Counted from the first letter of the stretch, positions 14,184 to 27,637 are shown. The stretch: 64,000 nucleotides of DNA from Trogon surrucura (GCA_020746105.1 CM036619.1:54172635-54236634); one strand, 5' to 3'. Numbers and translations are program-made. The notes: a model not told the origin generated them from the sequence alone.

Positions 14184-15249
14184 GTGGTCTGGGCAAGCTG
14201 GCTTTTATACATAGGGCCAAAACACTGCATACCTCAAGGTGGAAGCCTGCAGTTATTTTCCATTGTGAAAGTTTTTCTGATAACTAAAAGTTTGGTCAAA
14301 AACTGTAAAATTTTGCTTAACACACATTTTTAGATTTCTTTTCCTTTTTTTAAAAAAAACAGATGCCTTCCATGTCACAGGTTGTTGTTAGGCCAAACTA
14401 ACAGAATGAATCCTTATAAAGCAGAAACTAATTATAATTTTAGAGTACAAGAGAACAAAGGAAAAAAACCCCTCTTAATAAAGCTGCATAATAAGGCAAA
14501 ATCCACCCAGGGACTGACAGGAATCTTTTTTTTTTTGTCTGCAATTATTTAAAACAGGTATCTTTTAATCCCATAAAAAAAATATCCTCAAACAATTATC
14601 TGGGTCTAGCCGTAATGGAATGGACAATCGTTCACCACAATGTTAGTGTCAAGCACAACGATTCAGAGACAACGAGAATGTAAAAAATATTTCTGAGGGG
14701 CTGTGCATCTGATTTTAAAGGAAGAAAGACTTAATTCCTGAGAAAGTCAGTTGGTTTCTTGACCTGTAACAACAGGCACTCTTAAGTATTTCTAAATATT
14801 TATTTGAATTTAGTTATCATACCCAGAATTTAAATACAGGGTTTACCGAACTGGTACACTGCTCTTTCCTGATGAAAAATTAAAAAAAATCCAGCAAGGT
14901 CAGATGAAAAAAATTAAAAATGCCTAAATATCTGTGTTTGCATAAGGAAAGGACTAAAGATAGTTCCTTACAGAGGGTTGATTAATAGGGTGCTCTCTAT
15001 CTCATGTAAATCACAAAACAGCCAACTGTTTGTGAATTAGTAAAGAAATCCCCCTCCCCTTTTCAGAACGCAATAATGGGATACATGGTAAAGCTGAAGA
15101 TGGCCTTCTGTCCTGTTCAGAAGAGGAAAAGCCTGGATATTCATGCATTTGTTTAAAAAAATAGTAAAAAAATAAAAGGAATTAAAAAAACACTAAAATT
15201 TTCCTGATAAATAACTTCTAACTTGCATTTAAAATCATGGGCAAGGGTT

Positions 15250-15395
15250 TGGATTTCAGTGTTAAGAGAAATTTGCTGTGTGACCTGGAGAAGTCATATA
15301 AACTCTTGGGCTCAGAAAACAGGTATGTTAATAGTTCCCTACAGTACTTCTCAGGTGGCTTTGTGATGCTGAATTAAAGTTAGCAAACATGACTG
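15250..15395 (+). mobile_element. MIR-like ancient SINE relic
   Basis: The order gctgtgtgacctggagaag, then tcatataaactcttgggctcag, then a short spacer and gctttgtgatgctgaattaa follows the MIR core and 3' region as I remember it (tgtgacct, caagtca, cctctgggcctcag, gaggattaaa). It is heavily diverged, as expected for an amniote-wide repeat. No search was run. Confidence 0.45.
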
Positions 15396-15954
15396 AGATT
15401 CTTTGATGGAAGAGAATAGCATTGCCATATTTTTATTGTATTACTGGAGGCAAAGGTGACAGAAAAATTGAAATAACATACTTCAGCTCCAGAGACAGTA
15501 ATTGTATATAAAGTGGAATGGCTCTTTAATAAAGGGTAAAGAATATTTGGTGTGATGGTCAAAAGATACTTTAACAGAAATCCTTTCTTTGATTAAAACC
15601 AGTATTGACTATGGATGGTGATTTACGGTATCATCTCAAGTCAATGGTTTTGCTGAGGTAAAACAGAACTCCTTGAAAAGATCTCCAGCCTAATAGAACT
15701 CTGGTGAGCTACGAAAAAGTTTAATGTATTAAATGTCAATTTTGCAGAGAGCATAATGAAACCTTTATTACTTTCTCAAGTTTCATATCTCTTATGAGGT
15801 GGGGCTGCAATTTTGCCCTGAAGTTACACAGTTTAATTGCTCTGTATGAATTAGTACCCTCTTCCTTAGATGACCTCTTCCTTAAATGGCTGTTGTACTT
15901 ATGGCAGCTATCTTTACTGCTCAGATTTTTTGTCACCTTGGTTAAGAAAACAGG

Positions 15955-16003
15955 AACATTATCTTGAAGCTCTCTTCCAGCCAAAAATGTTCTATGATTC
16001 CAT
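15955..16003 (+). mobile_element. CR1 3' tail remnant
   Basis: The segment ttgaagctctcttccagcc followed by gttctatgattccatgg matches a CR1 3' end of the CCAGCC...GTTCTATGATTC type in plus orientation. Sequence upstream of 15955 is not recognisable as CR1. Confidence 0.6.
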
Positions 16004-19000
16004 GGATAATATATTAATCCATTTCTTATTGTCAGGAGCAACAGGGCAGAGACATCTCTGATGATGTTTGAACACCAGCATGTCTTTGCATGTAGGATGC
16101 TCCTGGTCAAGTTTGAAGGTCTGCTCAGCATCCCAGGACTTTGGACGCCCCTGTGATGTGCCAGGTAGAGACAATTTGTCAACCCACTGAATTTTGTCCC
16201 TTTGACTAAGTAGGGAGTAGTTGCTGCTAGGCAAAATTTAGTGGACAATTCCAGCTCTGCAACAGCTCTAAATTTTCCTGAGCTGCCCACTAGTGTAAGG
16301 GCAGGTACCGACACATCCAGGGAGATGGAAGAAGCGCTAATATCCTGCTCGCTGCCCAAAAAACAGTTCTCAGTATTGCACCATGTCTAGTCAAACTAAG
16401 CTGCCTCAAATTCATGACTTTTTCAGTTTATCATACATCAGAGATCAGCTGTGATAAATTACCTGGATTTGGTGCACTGTACCTTGTGGAACCACGGAAA
16501 TCCAACAGAAATGGGGTGACCTTCTTTATGCGACTGCTATTGGGAATCATGCAAAATAATGTACATAAGGGACTGGGAAAGCCTGAGAACACTGTAGAGA
16601 GGTGGTCCCAAAAATCTGAAAGGCTAGTCACATAATGTAGTCCTGGACATGTACACCACGGATTACCAAGCAGGCAAGGAGATAGAAGATGCTAGCCTGA
16701 AAAAAGCAAGTTCCCAGTAGCTAAGTTAATGGTATAATTCCTCGAGATGTTAATAAAAAACTCCACTTATTCTCACAGGAGTGGGCCAGCCGCTAGAGGG
16801 AGGAATAATCTAGTCCTTCCAATGATTGCTATTTATTGTGCCTCTGCAATGCATTTTGTTAAAGCTCATCTCATGAGGCTTGCAAAAGGATAAAAAACTC
16901 GAGTTTTCATGGTGAAGAAAGCACACAAACACAAAGTTCCGGGACTCAAGAAACAGAAAGCATACAGGAAAAATTATGCACGTCTAACACATCTTAGAAA
17001 ATATTCTGGTTTTTATAGCCCAGATGAATTGTGGACTTGATTTTCAATTAATTAGGATTCATAGGGAAATTTGCTTTCATAGCATTCAGCATATTATTAC
17101 AAAAATGGTAGGATTTAAAGCTTTTTTATGTGTTTTTCATGAAAAAGTATGGTGACTAGAAAGGGCAGGTCAGCACTGGGGTTGAAAAAGGAATTTTCCT
17201 TCTATACAGAAACAGGCAACTTGCTAAAAATGTTACTTTCATATTCTTCAAGAATAAAGCTATCTGAAAGTAGAAACCAAAGGAAAGCCAAACACAATAA
17301 TACACTCTCAATTGCTCTATTACTAATCTTGCTCCTTTCACTACAGATAACTACGCTAAATATCCACTTATATCAGGAAGGAAGGAATTTGGGTATGTGA
17401 AGGCAGGTTTTTGTGTGCACAGCTATTCACTACTCACTGATGAGAAGATATTCAGTAACAGAAAAACACTAAATACAACTAAAAAGTATTTATCTGAAGA
17501 TAAGCAAGTGATTAATTAGATAGGTAATGGCTTGATGTTTAGTAGGTCAAATTTTGGAGTTTTGCTGAAGGTCTATCAATGGGAAAATCTCAGTCACATT
17601 TTTTTCTTCAACTTAGACAAATTCTTCTTAAGGTAATAGGCCCAGTACTGCAATTGTAAACAGGAAAAAAAAAACAAGCTTAAACTCAGCAGAAGAAAAT
17701 TGACCATTATTCTTCAAAAGAAGACCGTGGAAAGCTCATGAATAATCTCTGTTGTGAGTGCACTAAGAGCTTGGGATGCAAGTAGATAAATGCTCCTCCA
17801 CTAGCTCTTTTGAGTTTTACTGTCCCTGGCAGCACCGTACTCTTAGTGGGCAACAAGGCTTCCATCAGCACAGGACCATCAATGCTGCTGTCTACCCTCT
17901 CCAAGTAAGAGAAATAAGGAGATAATACTAGAGACAAATGGTTCATGCAGCCTTCCAAATGGCTTTTCATCAGAAAATTCACAGGTTTTCCAGGAATAGG
18001 CAAGCCCAGAGCATGCTGTGGGAACCCCCTCCACTCAACCAGACTGTGATTATCAGCTTGTGTGGCATGCTTGCTTCCCTGTGCAGCACATACCATGGCA
18101 GCTCAGGCTCTGAGATGTATTAAAATATCTTTTCCTAGTTCTGAAGGCCTTCCCTATCCGGAAAAAAATATAACATTTTAAGATTCCCTTCTGCTATAGT
18201 GTGAAGGGTAACAAATAAAAAGAAAATTTATAGAGAAGTGAGTAGGAAGCCGTGCGTTAGTGTATGTAGGCAGGGCGCAGAGGGAAGAGGAGAGGTAGGA
18301 CTAGCTGACGGGAAGCATGCCTATCTATCATTTACCCCCCGTGAAAGTGTCTGAACCACCTCTAGGACATATGTTAGCAATGGGTGTGGGCTGCATGGTG
18401 GTAAGAGAGGGGGAGATGTGTCAAGATATGAGAAGATCATACCTATGAATTTCAACAGACACAGCAAAATGCAACATGAGTTACTGTTACTCCTAGGAGA
18501 AGTGCTCTCCCCTTTGGGCTTTCACACATCACGGAGAGAACAAATATGTACAGCTGGTGGAAAGAGAGGAGAGCACCCTGGCAGCAGGATGCAAGTGGGA
18601 AGCACAGCTGAGGAGGAACTACAAGAACCGACCTTTTTATCCCTGGCTGAGGTCTCACCAGCCTCTGCAGCTCTTTCTCTGGCAGGGAAGTATGAGGATG
18701 ATTTAACTTCTTCCCCATACTGTGCTCCACTGCTCCTGCAATATGTTGGGGATCTTCCCAGGCATCTCAGTGACCATAAGGAACTGCTGCCACAAGCCTT
18801 GCTTCAGCAGCACAAAACAGGGGCTAAGAGCAAGGGGGCAATGACTAATGGTGACTGTATTAGCATTTCTGCAGCCTCTTTAGAAGGCTCTGTAATCGCA
18901 GCACCAACCGTAATGAATCAATCCTTGTGACATCCCGATATGCAGGAGGTGTTATTACTCCTCTTTTACCCAGAGCTCAAGGCATGTCGATGCCCACAGT

Positions 19001-22000
19001 TGGGATGACCCTCTGCAGGGAGGAGCAGTGGTGGGGTGCCCAGCACTCCTTCCTCCCTCCCTGCTCCCCAGCCTACCTGCCATGGAGGCACTGCACGTAG
19101 GTGTGGGGGCCAAACTCTCCCATCACCCTGCTCCCCTCTGGCAGTAAAAGGGGCACCACACCTGAGGGTTTCACAATTATAGTCCTTCATTTTAATTGCC
19201 TGACTGATCCTTTCCCTACGGAACAGCACAAGCCAGGTGCACCCCTCATGCTCTTTTTAGACCTGAGAAACACTGAGCAGCCAAATCATACCTTAGAGAG
19301 CTCCTGAACTATAATTAACCTTATTGTATCATTTTATGGATGAGAAAGCTGTTAAATCTGCCTGAATTCTGAAGAACTTGGAAGAACAGTGGCAAGATAA
19401 TGTTTTTAACAAGCAGCTTGATTAATTCATGGCAGAGGTTATCATCCCATTGTGTTGGGTAGGAGGCTGACATTTAAAGCTTCGTATGTACTTTGTCGGG
19501 GGGAGGAAAAAATTCCAGAGCTCTGATTTTAAACGCTGCACTTGAGACTTGTAAACAACTCACTGCAGAATCCAGCACTGAGGACCCAGATCCCAAATGC
19601 ATAATATTCCCAGGGACTTTCTGAGAAACAGTTGACAGTCATTCTTCTGTGCCTTATTCCTGCTAGGTCTCACACCTTAGGGAAAAAGCCCCAGTGTGCC
19701 CACGTCCCCACAGAGTGGGATGCCCTCCCAGTGGGTATCTCTGGTCTATACTGGGGGCAGTGGGTAGCCCAAGGAGCAGGGGAGGGGATTTACATTCATC
19801 TCAGATTTAACCTTCCTATGTTGGCTGGCTCAGTTCTGCTTATGGCAGAAACACTGAGGGAGCACTGGTGAAATATAAGGTAGCAAAATAACTGTATGAT
19901 TCAACCCAGAAGCAAGCCTCTACCTGATTTTTGGTTACAACAAAAGAGTAATTTTTCTTTTCCTCTTTAGAAGTATAAACATTCTATTTATGAGAAGGGA
20001 TTATTTTTTTAAAATAGTGATAATTGGAAATATCATAAAACAAGCTTGCAAATAAGCATAAAGGTGTTCTAAAATCAATGTTTTAAGTATTACTCCACCT
20101 GTCAATTCTATTTCATCCTTTTCTTTAAAAAATTCCTTAAAAATAAAGATTCTTCCTCTATGTACTATTTATTATTGTCTATTATGTACATAATTTAAAG
20201 GAGGTACATAAAATAAAACACATAATCTGAAAATATACTCAAAAGATGAAGATTCTTTGTGACATAAACATCAAACTACAGCCCTCTTTATTTAGAGAGA
20301 CAGCTATTCAGGTGATGTATTGTTTGCATGAACTTCAAATGGATTATTTTATCATTCTTTGGGCTGTTGCCCTTAAGGGAACTAGTTACATTAAATAACA
20401 AGCTACCATTATATGGGCACACTGATTCCGAGAACAGGGGAAGGAAATAGAGTCATGAGAACGTGAGGGCCTGTCAATCCACTGCCAGAGGCAAAACATT
20501 CAGGTAGATACGGCAGTCATTACAGAGATATAACGAATCTGATTAACTTCTGTGGAGAAGGGACAATTAGAGCTGATGGGATAAAGCCTCCTTGGTGTTC
20601 ATGCATGTTTGCACAGGGATCAGCGTGCAAGGGTTGCCTGACCACTGCTCAAGGGCAAGGGCACCTTGGCTACCAGGCTGCTGCAGTGGGCCAGCGTGGC
20701 AACTTCAGTCCAGAGAAGCAGAGCAGGGAGTGAACCCAGCTGCCTGGGGAATCACTCCAAAGATAGCCTGAAGCGTGACTGAGTGCAGCTAACTACCATG
20801 TGTACAGCACTGACATGAAAGCAGGCATAGCCATTTTCCAACACAGGCTGCGTGCCTCCCTGTCGAGAAAAGGATGCACAGAAAAGGATTCAGGAGTGCT
20901 AGCAGTAGACCAGCTAGAGTCAGGACTAGAAACTGCAGGATAAAAGAACTGTGAAAGACTCACAGGGACGATATTGGTAACAGGAGTAGTAAAAAAGGTT
21001 ATTAATTAAATCACTACTGGTGAAAATCGTAGCAGGAGAACGTGCTAGGATCACGGCTATGATAAATAAAAGCAGAAGGGAATGCTACGCACTCATTATT
21101 TTCCAAAGTGTGAAATTCATTAAAAAAGGAAAGAAAATAAGCAGTGGGGAGGTGGAAATACAGAAACAATTAATAGTCAGAAGGTCATTCTGCCACTGTG
21201 TGAAGGGACAGTGACTCTAGATATTGTATTCTTCATGCAAATCTTGGCTCTTTTAATGGAGAAAGGATGCTTAGCTAAGTACTGAAGATTATTGCTTAGG
21301 TACATTAAGGAATCACTTAAAAAAGAAAGAGAGAGAAAAAAGAAAGGAAAAACAGAAATAGTGACATAGTTCCAACATTCATTACAGCCACTGTCACTTT
21401 AACATCCTATTCAAATAAGGCATCATCCACTCCCTCTCAATTCAAATTTGTTCTTCACAGGTAAACATCAATTAATTCGTGCCCCAAATCAAATGATCTC
21501 TAAGGAAGGGGGGAGGGAAGTAATAAACAGACAGTTACTGCTCTGCTAGAAATGACATTCTACTCAACACTAAATGACTGAACAACAGCAGTGGCACAGC
21601 CTGACTCACCAGCACTTCAAGCAAGTCTGAGCAACAAATCTCTGCCAAAACGACGCTGTCTCACAGCTCTTACAGCCACATGACTGAGATGAGTCCAACG
21701 GATCCTGCACCAGTCTGAAATCCATGACTAAACATTTAGATTGGACCGTATTTACTAGACAGTACCAACGTTTCTGAGATCTCTGACATCTTTGACTGCA
21801 ACTTCAGCGGGATGGTTGAACGACATGTCGGCTACATCCCACTAGAATAAGGGAAATAGACCTCTTCAAAGTTAGAAACTGCCCTTCCCCCCTAAAATCC
21901 AGTTTTTACAAATACAATTTCTATCACTGTTACAAACATAATGAGATGAAGTCATGACTTCGTCAATGCCATCATTGACACCATTTCACTCAGAGTGGCT

Positions 22001-23545
22001 GTAAGCTTTCTGCATTAAGTGTGCATCCTTGGTTTTGGTGTGATGAAGTAATAATAACTGTAAAAACTTTTAAGACTATCCCATGGAGGGCTACCCTCCC
22101 AAAGAAGATTTTCAAGGTTTCCTTTCAAGTGAAGAGTAATGAAGGTTGAGTGCAATTTGCAATAAAAATTGTCACACATAAACCAGCAAAGATTTATATA
22201 CTAGTCCTCAAAGCTCCTGAGCTTCCCTTCAGCATGATACATCACTGTCACAGTGCAGAGCTGCACACACACCAGCCAAGCGTGGCTGCTACCCTGACAT
22301 CACCTAAATAAAGGAAAGGCTTTGGGTGCCCTGGGTGTGGTTGCTGGCATTCGGGAACGACAAAAGCAGTTAGTGCTTTCTGTGGCCCTTGGGCTTGCTG
22401 CAGGCAAAGCTGCTGGGCAGCCAGGGTGCAGGCTGGTCAGGTAGTAGAGGGGAATGGGAAATCTCTGTCCAACTCAGCTACAGGTGCAATCACAGAAGTC
22501 TCTCACAGGAGCTCAGTAGATGCTGCAAAGGTGCTTTAGACAAAAATATTCTTTTTTTCACACCAGCAAATAGCACAAGCAGTGATTGTATGATGGTTTT
22601 CTATCTTTCTTAGAAGGAGAGGAGATTTTAAATAGTCAAGTCTCTTCAGATGAACCTTCCTTCACACATGTCACTGGGAGCAGAGTGGTATTTGATGTTG
22701 CCTTAATTCAGCACCTCGGTTACCAGGGGCCACACGCTTTTCTTCCTGCCCCTGGCCCCAAACCTTCACCCTGTGCTGCACCCAAGCCAGCAGAGAATTA
22801 CTAAATGAAGTTGAAAGTTACTCCATCTTAGCAGCAATACAAACACAAGAAAATACAAGAGACAAATGTCTGGGCATCACCATGGTTTAGATATTGATAG
22901 TATCTCTTATTTGTAAGAGCAGAACAACTACCTGCTTTCATGTCTCTCCCTGTCACCCTAACATGATGCAAATTAACAGAAGATCCCAAAGCATATCTGT
23001 AGAAACACTGTCTCATAATTTCATATGAAAACAAAAGCAAAATGCACTCTTCTATTTTTTTCCATTTTTAATCTAAAAGGGCTCTACCATTTCACAGTGA
23101 TCAGAACAGAAAATTATTATGAATAATTAACTGAATTATTGTTGCCTGTTTGCTTGCCTTGTTATGTTGGACACTAAGGACTCCAGACTGAATTTTGTGC
23201 AAACACAGATCTCTTTTTATGTCTGCGAATTTTCTGCATGGCAGATCTAATACATCAGCTGAGCTCCCCTCAGCAAACTAAACCAGATAGTACAAGATCA
23301 CATACCGAGAGTCAAGCATGGTATGGCTGGCAGCAGTTGGAACATAATTTCAAAACGCTAGCAATGAAATAACATTTAAAATACATGAAAGAATTGCACA
23401 GCACTGCTGTGGGTGGGATATCTATATTTACTACTCAACAGCAGGCCTTCAGGAATAACTTGGTCCTGATGAGAATTTCATTTTTATATTTAAAAAATAA
23501 GGAAAGGAAGTAAGAACAGTGATAGTATAAGAAAGGCAGACCAAG

Positions 23546-23835
23546 AATCATAACAGACAGGTCTGGAGGGGTCTTCAGGAGGTCATTTGGTCCCTCCTCC
23601 TACTCTAAAGCAGGATCAGCAATACCTAAATTTGCCCTGACATACATTTTCTACCCTTTTGTGAAAATGTCCAGTGAAGTTATTTCTCTTGGCAATCTAC
23701 TCCTGCATGTAACTATCATTACCATTTGGAAAATCTTCCTAACATATAGCTTCTGTAGGCCTTTGCAGTCTAAGGCAGTTTTTCTCCTGTCCCCACTGGA
23801 CATTATTAACTTCCTTTTCGAGGCAGCCTTTTAAG
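23546..23835 (-). mobile_element. Old, diverged CR1 3' fragment
   Basis: The plus strand starts agaatcataacagacaggtc and continues with ggaggggtcttcaggaggtc, then tggtccctcctcctactcta and a long diverged C-terminal-like region ending near the cttttcgaggcagcc block. The order is that of a minus-strand CR1, but many substitutions and no open frame indicate an old insertion. Confidence 0.65.
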
Positions 23836-24483
23836 TAGGTGGGTAGAAATAGGGCTAAAAATAAACATGACCAGTTTTACACACAAACATGCAGGTTGGC
23901 CATGTAAAACCTATACTTTGAAAGAGATGACTAAAAACCACATCTTGGTCCAGTGTTTATAATTATGTTTCTAAGGGCAAGCCCTGGAAGTGCCCATTCG
24001 GCCCATGAAGAACAGCAACAGACCTTGCTTTTTAAAACAGACAATGGCATGGACTTGAATTCACCAAAATCTTTTGCTCTAAAATGAATAAATGTTCACA
24101 GGATTTAACTGGGAGAAGCTAAAAAGTTGTAAGTCCTCGCTTTCAGCTGTAGCTATGTCTAATATAAAGCAAAATTTTGTGCAAAGTTGAGCCAGATGAC
24201 TAGATATAGGACAAGGTTTTTCATTTTTGCAAGTAAGGCAATCATCTAAGTATGGTTGCAGCTTTTCTTCAACAAATCAGTTTCCAAAACTCTGCTCCCA
24301 CATTGCCAAAAGACCACACTTTGACTAGTAAGTTAAAGGCTTTTATTTTTTGGCCGTTGTTTATTCTTAGGTAAGTTAACTGTGATTGTTTCATTACGTC
24401 AAATTTCAGCAAGTAAAGGTGAAAGTACAAGGGAGACAACAACTGTAGTACAGGTCACAGATCACAATAAAATCCTGACTTCT

Positions 24484-24866
24484 CACAGTATCACAGTATG
24501 CTAGGGACTGGAAGGGACCTCAAAAGATCATCTAGTCCAATCCCCCTGTCAGAGCAGGAACACTTAGATGATGTTACATACGAAGGCATCCAGGTGGGTT
24601 TTGAATGTCTCCAGAGAAGGAGACTCCACAACCTCCCTGGGCAGCCTGTTCCAGTGCTCTGTCACCGTCACTGAGAAGAAGTTTCTTCTCAAATTTAAGT
24701 GGAACCTCTTGTGTTCCAGCTTGATTCCATTACCCCTTGTCCTATCATTGTTTGCCACCAAGAAGAGCCTGGCTCCATCCTTGTGACACTCCCCCTTTAT
24801 ACATTTATAAACACTAATAAGGTCACTCCTTAGTCTCCTCCAAACTAAAGAGACTCAGCTCATCTT
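24484..24866 (-). mobile_element. CR1 3' fragment
   Basis: The copy has the ggaagggacctcaaaagatc block and a minus-strand frame with [13 protein letters not shown] and [19 protein letters not shown]. It is 5'-truncated near 24866. Its octamer tail is degraded to tcacagtatcacag. Confidence 0.9.
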
Positions 24867-24942
24867 AGAGAAGCAAGAAACAACTACTTATGCAAACGTG
24901 ACCATACCGACATAACAGGGCATAAGGAACTAGGTGTGGAAC

Positions 24943-26465
24943 ATAGAATCATAGAATCGTAGAATCATAGAATCATAGAATCATGGAATTGTCAGGGTTG
25001 GACGGGACCTTGAAGATCATCTAGTTCTGACCTGCCCACCATGGGAAGGGACATCCCCCACTAGATCAGATTGCTCAGAGTCCCATTCAGCCTGGCCTTA
25101 AAAACTTCCAGGGATGTGGCTTCCATCACCTCTCTGGGCAACCTGTTCCAGTGTCTCACTACCCTCATGGTGAAGAACTTCCTCCCAATGTCCTAATGTC
25201 CAACCTGAATCGACCTATCTCTAGTTTTAATCCATTCCCTCCAGTCCTACCACTACCTGGCATTCTAAAAAGTCCCTCACCAGTTTTCTTGTAGGCCACC
25301 TTAAGACACTGGAAGGCTCTCCTCAGAGTCTTCTTTTCTCCAGACTGAACAGCCCCAATAGGAGAGGTGCTCCAGCCCTCTGATCATCCTCGTGGCCCTT
25401 CTCTGGACACTCTCCAGCACGTCCATATCTTTCTTGTGCCGTGAGCTCCAGAACTGGATGCAGTACTTCAGGTGAGGTCTCACGACAGTGGAGCAGAGGG
25501 GGAGAATCTCATGCGGTTTAACAAGGGCAAGTGTAGAGTTTTGCACTTGGGAAAGAATAACCCCATGTGCCAGCATAGGATGGGGACTGACCTGCTGGAG
25601 AGCAGCGCAGGGGAAAGGGACCTGGGGGTCCTAGTGGACAGCAGGATGACCATGAGCCAGCACTGTGGCCTTGTGGCCAAGAAGGCCAATGGCATCCTGG
25701 GCTGTATTAGAAGGGGAGTAGCAAGTAGGTCAAGAGAGGTCCTCCTGCCTCTCTACTCTGCCCTGGTGAGGCTGCATCTGGAATATTGTGTCCAGTTCTG
25801 GGCCCCTCAGCTCAAGAAGGACAGGGAGCTGCTTGAGAGAGTCCAGCGCAGAGCCACAAAGATGGTTAAGGGAGTGGAACATCTCCCTTATGAGGAAAGG
25901 CTGAGTGAGCTGGGTCTCTTTAGCTTGGAGAAGAGGAGGCTGAGGGGTGACCTCATAAATGTTTATAAATATGTCAATGGGGAGTGTCAGGAGGACGGAG
26001 CCAGGCTCTTTTCAGTGGCATCCATTGACAGGACAAGGGGCAATGGGTGCAAGTTGGAACATAGGAGGTTCCATAAAAATATTAGAAAAAACTTTTTCAC
26101 AGTGAAGGTGACAGAGCACTGGCACACGCTGCCCAGGGAGGTTGTGGAGTCTCCTTCTCTGGAGACATTCAGAACCCACCTGGATGTATTCCTGTGCGAT
26201 TTACTGTAGGTGATCCTGCTCTGGTGGGGAGGTTGGACTGGATGATCTTTGAGGTCCCTTCCAACCTCTTACACTCTGTGACTCTGTGATTCTGTGATTC
26301 TGCGAGAATCACCTTCCTCGACCTGCTGGCCACGCACCTCTTGATACAGCCCAGGACATGATTGGCTTTCTGGGCTGCAAGTGCACGCTGATGGCTCATG
26401 TTGAGCTTCTTGCCCATCAGTACTCTCAAAACCTTTTCTTCAGGGCTGCTCTCAAGTCAGTCACT
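24943..26465 (-). mobile_element. CR1 copy (host element) split by a nested CR1
   Basis: The 3' part occupies 24943-25508, starting with an octamer array (atagaatcatagaatcg) and continuing past the RATRMIRGLEHL-type region to gtggagcagaggggga. The element resumes at 26304 with gagaatcacct and runs on in the same minus orientation to about 26465. Between 25509 and 26303 lies a plus-strand CR1. The 5' limit near 26465 is approximate because similarity fades. Confidence 0.85.
25509..26303 (+). mobile_element. CR1 copy inserted into another CR1
   Basis: This plus-strand CR1 fragment begins within the [16 protein letters not shown] segment of ORF2 and keeps an open frame through [27 protein letters not shown] sequence, [13 protein letters not shown] and [14 protein letters not shown] to a stop near 26209. 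It ends with the tail ctctgtgattctgtgattctg. The reading frame has no internal stop over this part, so the copy is young relative to its host. Only the region C-terminal to the catalytic motif remains. Confidence 0.93.
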
Positions 26466-27457
26466 GTCCAGTGACTCTACATTACACAAGTAGAGAGGAG
26501 TGCCCATCCTACCTACGTGCTATGCAGTGAATGTAGGAATGCCCCGTTTCCAGAGAGGACTGTACAGTGAGATGAGTGGGTTCATGTCAGTGTTGTAAGG
26601 GTACACATACCCTTGCGTGAGGAGATGCAAAGCCCAGAAGGGAAGCTGCCATGGGGCACCAGCTTTCTCACATGCTCATCAGTGATATTAAGCATTAACT
26701 GGCTGAACATGCTTTATATATTCATCAGTGAAAAGTTGCAACTGTCTGTTAAAAACTCCAAGCTCTAAGTTCCTTCAATAAATTAATACACTCTGCTCCT
26801 TAAATATACACATAAATGTACACAAAACAGATGTCAACTGCCATAAGGAAACCATTTGCTCCAGAGGTATGCCCACCTACTACCTAAAATTAAATATACT
26901 TTTTATTGTCTTGCCTTTGAAATTTTCTTCTGGTTTACATATTATTCACTAAAATTAATCACATCTGACATAAGAACGAAAAGTGAGAAACCTGTCCAAC
27001 AGCTTCTCCCAAGCTTTCACAGAGAAGGGATTTCAGTAACATGAATAAAAAGCTATGGAATATATAATGCATAAGTGACTGCGGGCTGGACAAGTTACTA
27101 TCTAGGCCAAAAATAGTTGCAGAATACTACTCCTTTGGCTGCTTATCCATAGCTCATGGAAATGTTCCAGTCTCTTTTCCGGGAAATCAAAAAAAATCCC
27201 CCTTCAAGTAAACAAAAAAAAGACAACTCAAGGTGGGATGTAAAAAATTCTTTCACTAGCTGTAAGTTTGATGAAAATGAGAGAGACTCCAACATGAAAC
27301 AATGAAACACACTGTAAAACAGTAATTAAAGATTAATCAGACTTATTCCTTTTGTACTAATTAGGAAAGTCATTGTTCTTTATCTGGAAGTCACTCAACA
27401 AGAAACAAAATTAACAAGCTTCCCTGCATGTGCCTAAAAATACTCACCATAAGGAAG

Positions 27458-27637
27458 ATCATAGAATCATAGAACAGCCTAGGCTGGAAGGGACCTTAGA
27501 GATCATTTAATCCAGCCTCCCTGTCGTGGGCAGGGACTCCACCTCTCGACTAGCTCAGGCAACACGTGAGAACTGAACGGGAATAGAACCCGCGACCTTT
27601 GATGAGGCACTGCATCACCTTATATACTCCCTTTCCC
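27458..27637 (-). mobile_element. tRNA-Ile-like/CR1-tailed SINE
   Basis: Read on the minus strand, a segment near 27600-27575 contains aaggtcgcgggttctattcc, closely resembling the 3' half of tRNA-Ile with a box B (GGTTCTATTCC at 27590-27580) and a T-arm able to pair GCGGG with CCCGT. It is followed by a CR1-type 3' end (ctgcccacgacagggaggct, then aaggtcccttccagcc) and the octamer tail ttctatgattctatgatc. tRNA-Ile heads on CR1 tails are known from songbird SINEs such as TguSINE1. The box A half is unclear, so the head is degraded or truncated, and the 5' limit is approximate. Confidence 0.65.

Noticed and set aside
15736..16359. Minus-strand 207-codon open frame
   Set aside because: It runs across a CR1 tail remnant read on the wrong strand (15955-16003), shows no domain and has no splice or family support; most likely chance.
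17707..18096. Minus-strand 129-codon open frame
   Set aside because: No similarity to DLGAP1 or any family I recognise, and no suitable splice context; treated as chance.
25472..26209. 245-codon open frame as a host gene
   Set aside because: It is the C-terminal part of CR1 ORF2 plus a few codons of the host element, not a cellular gene.
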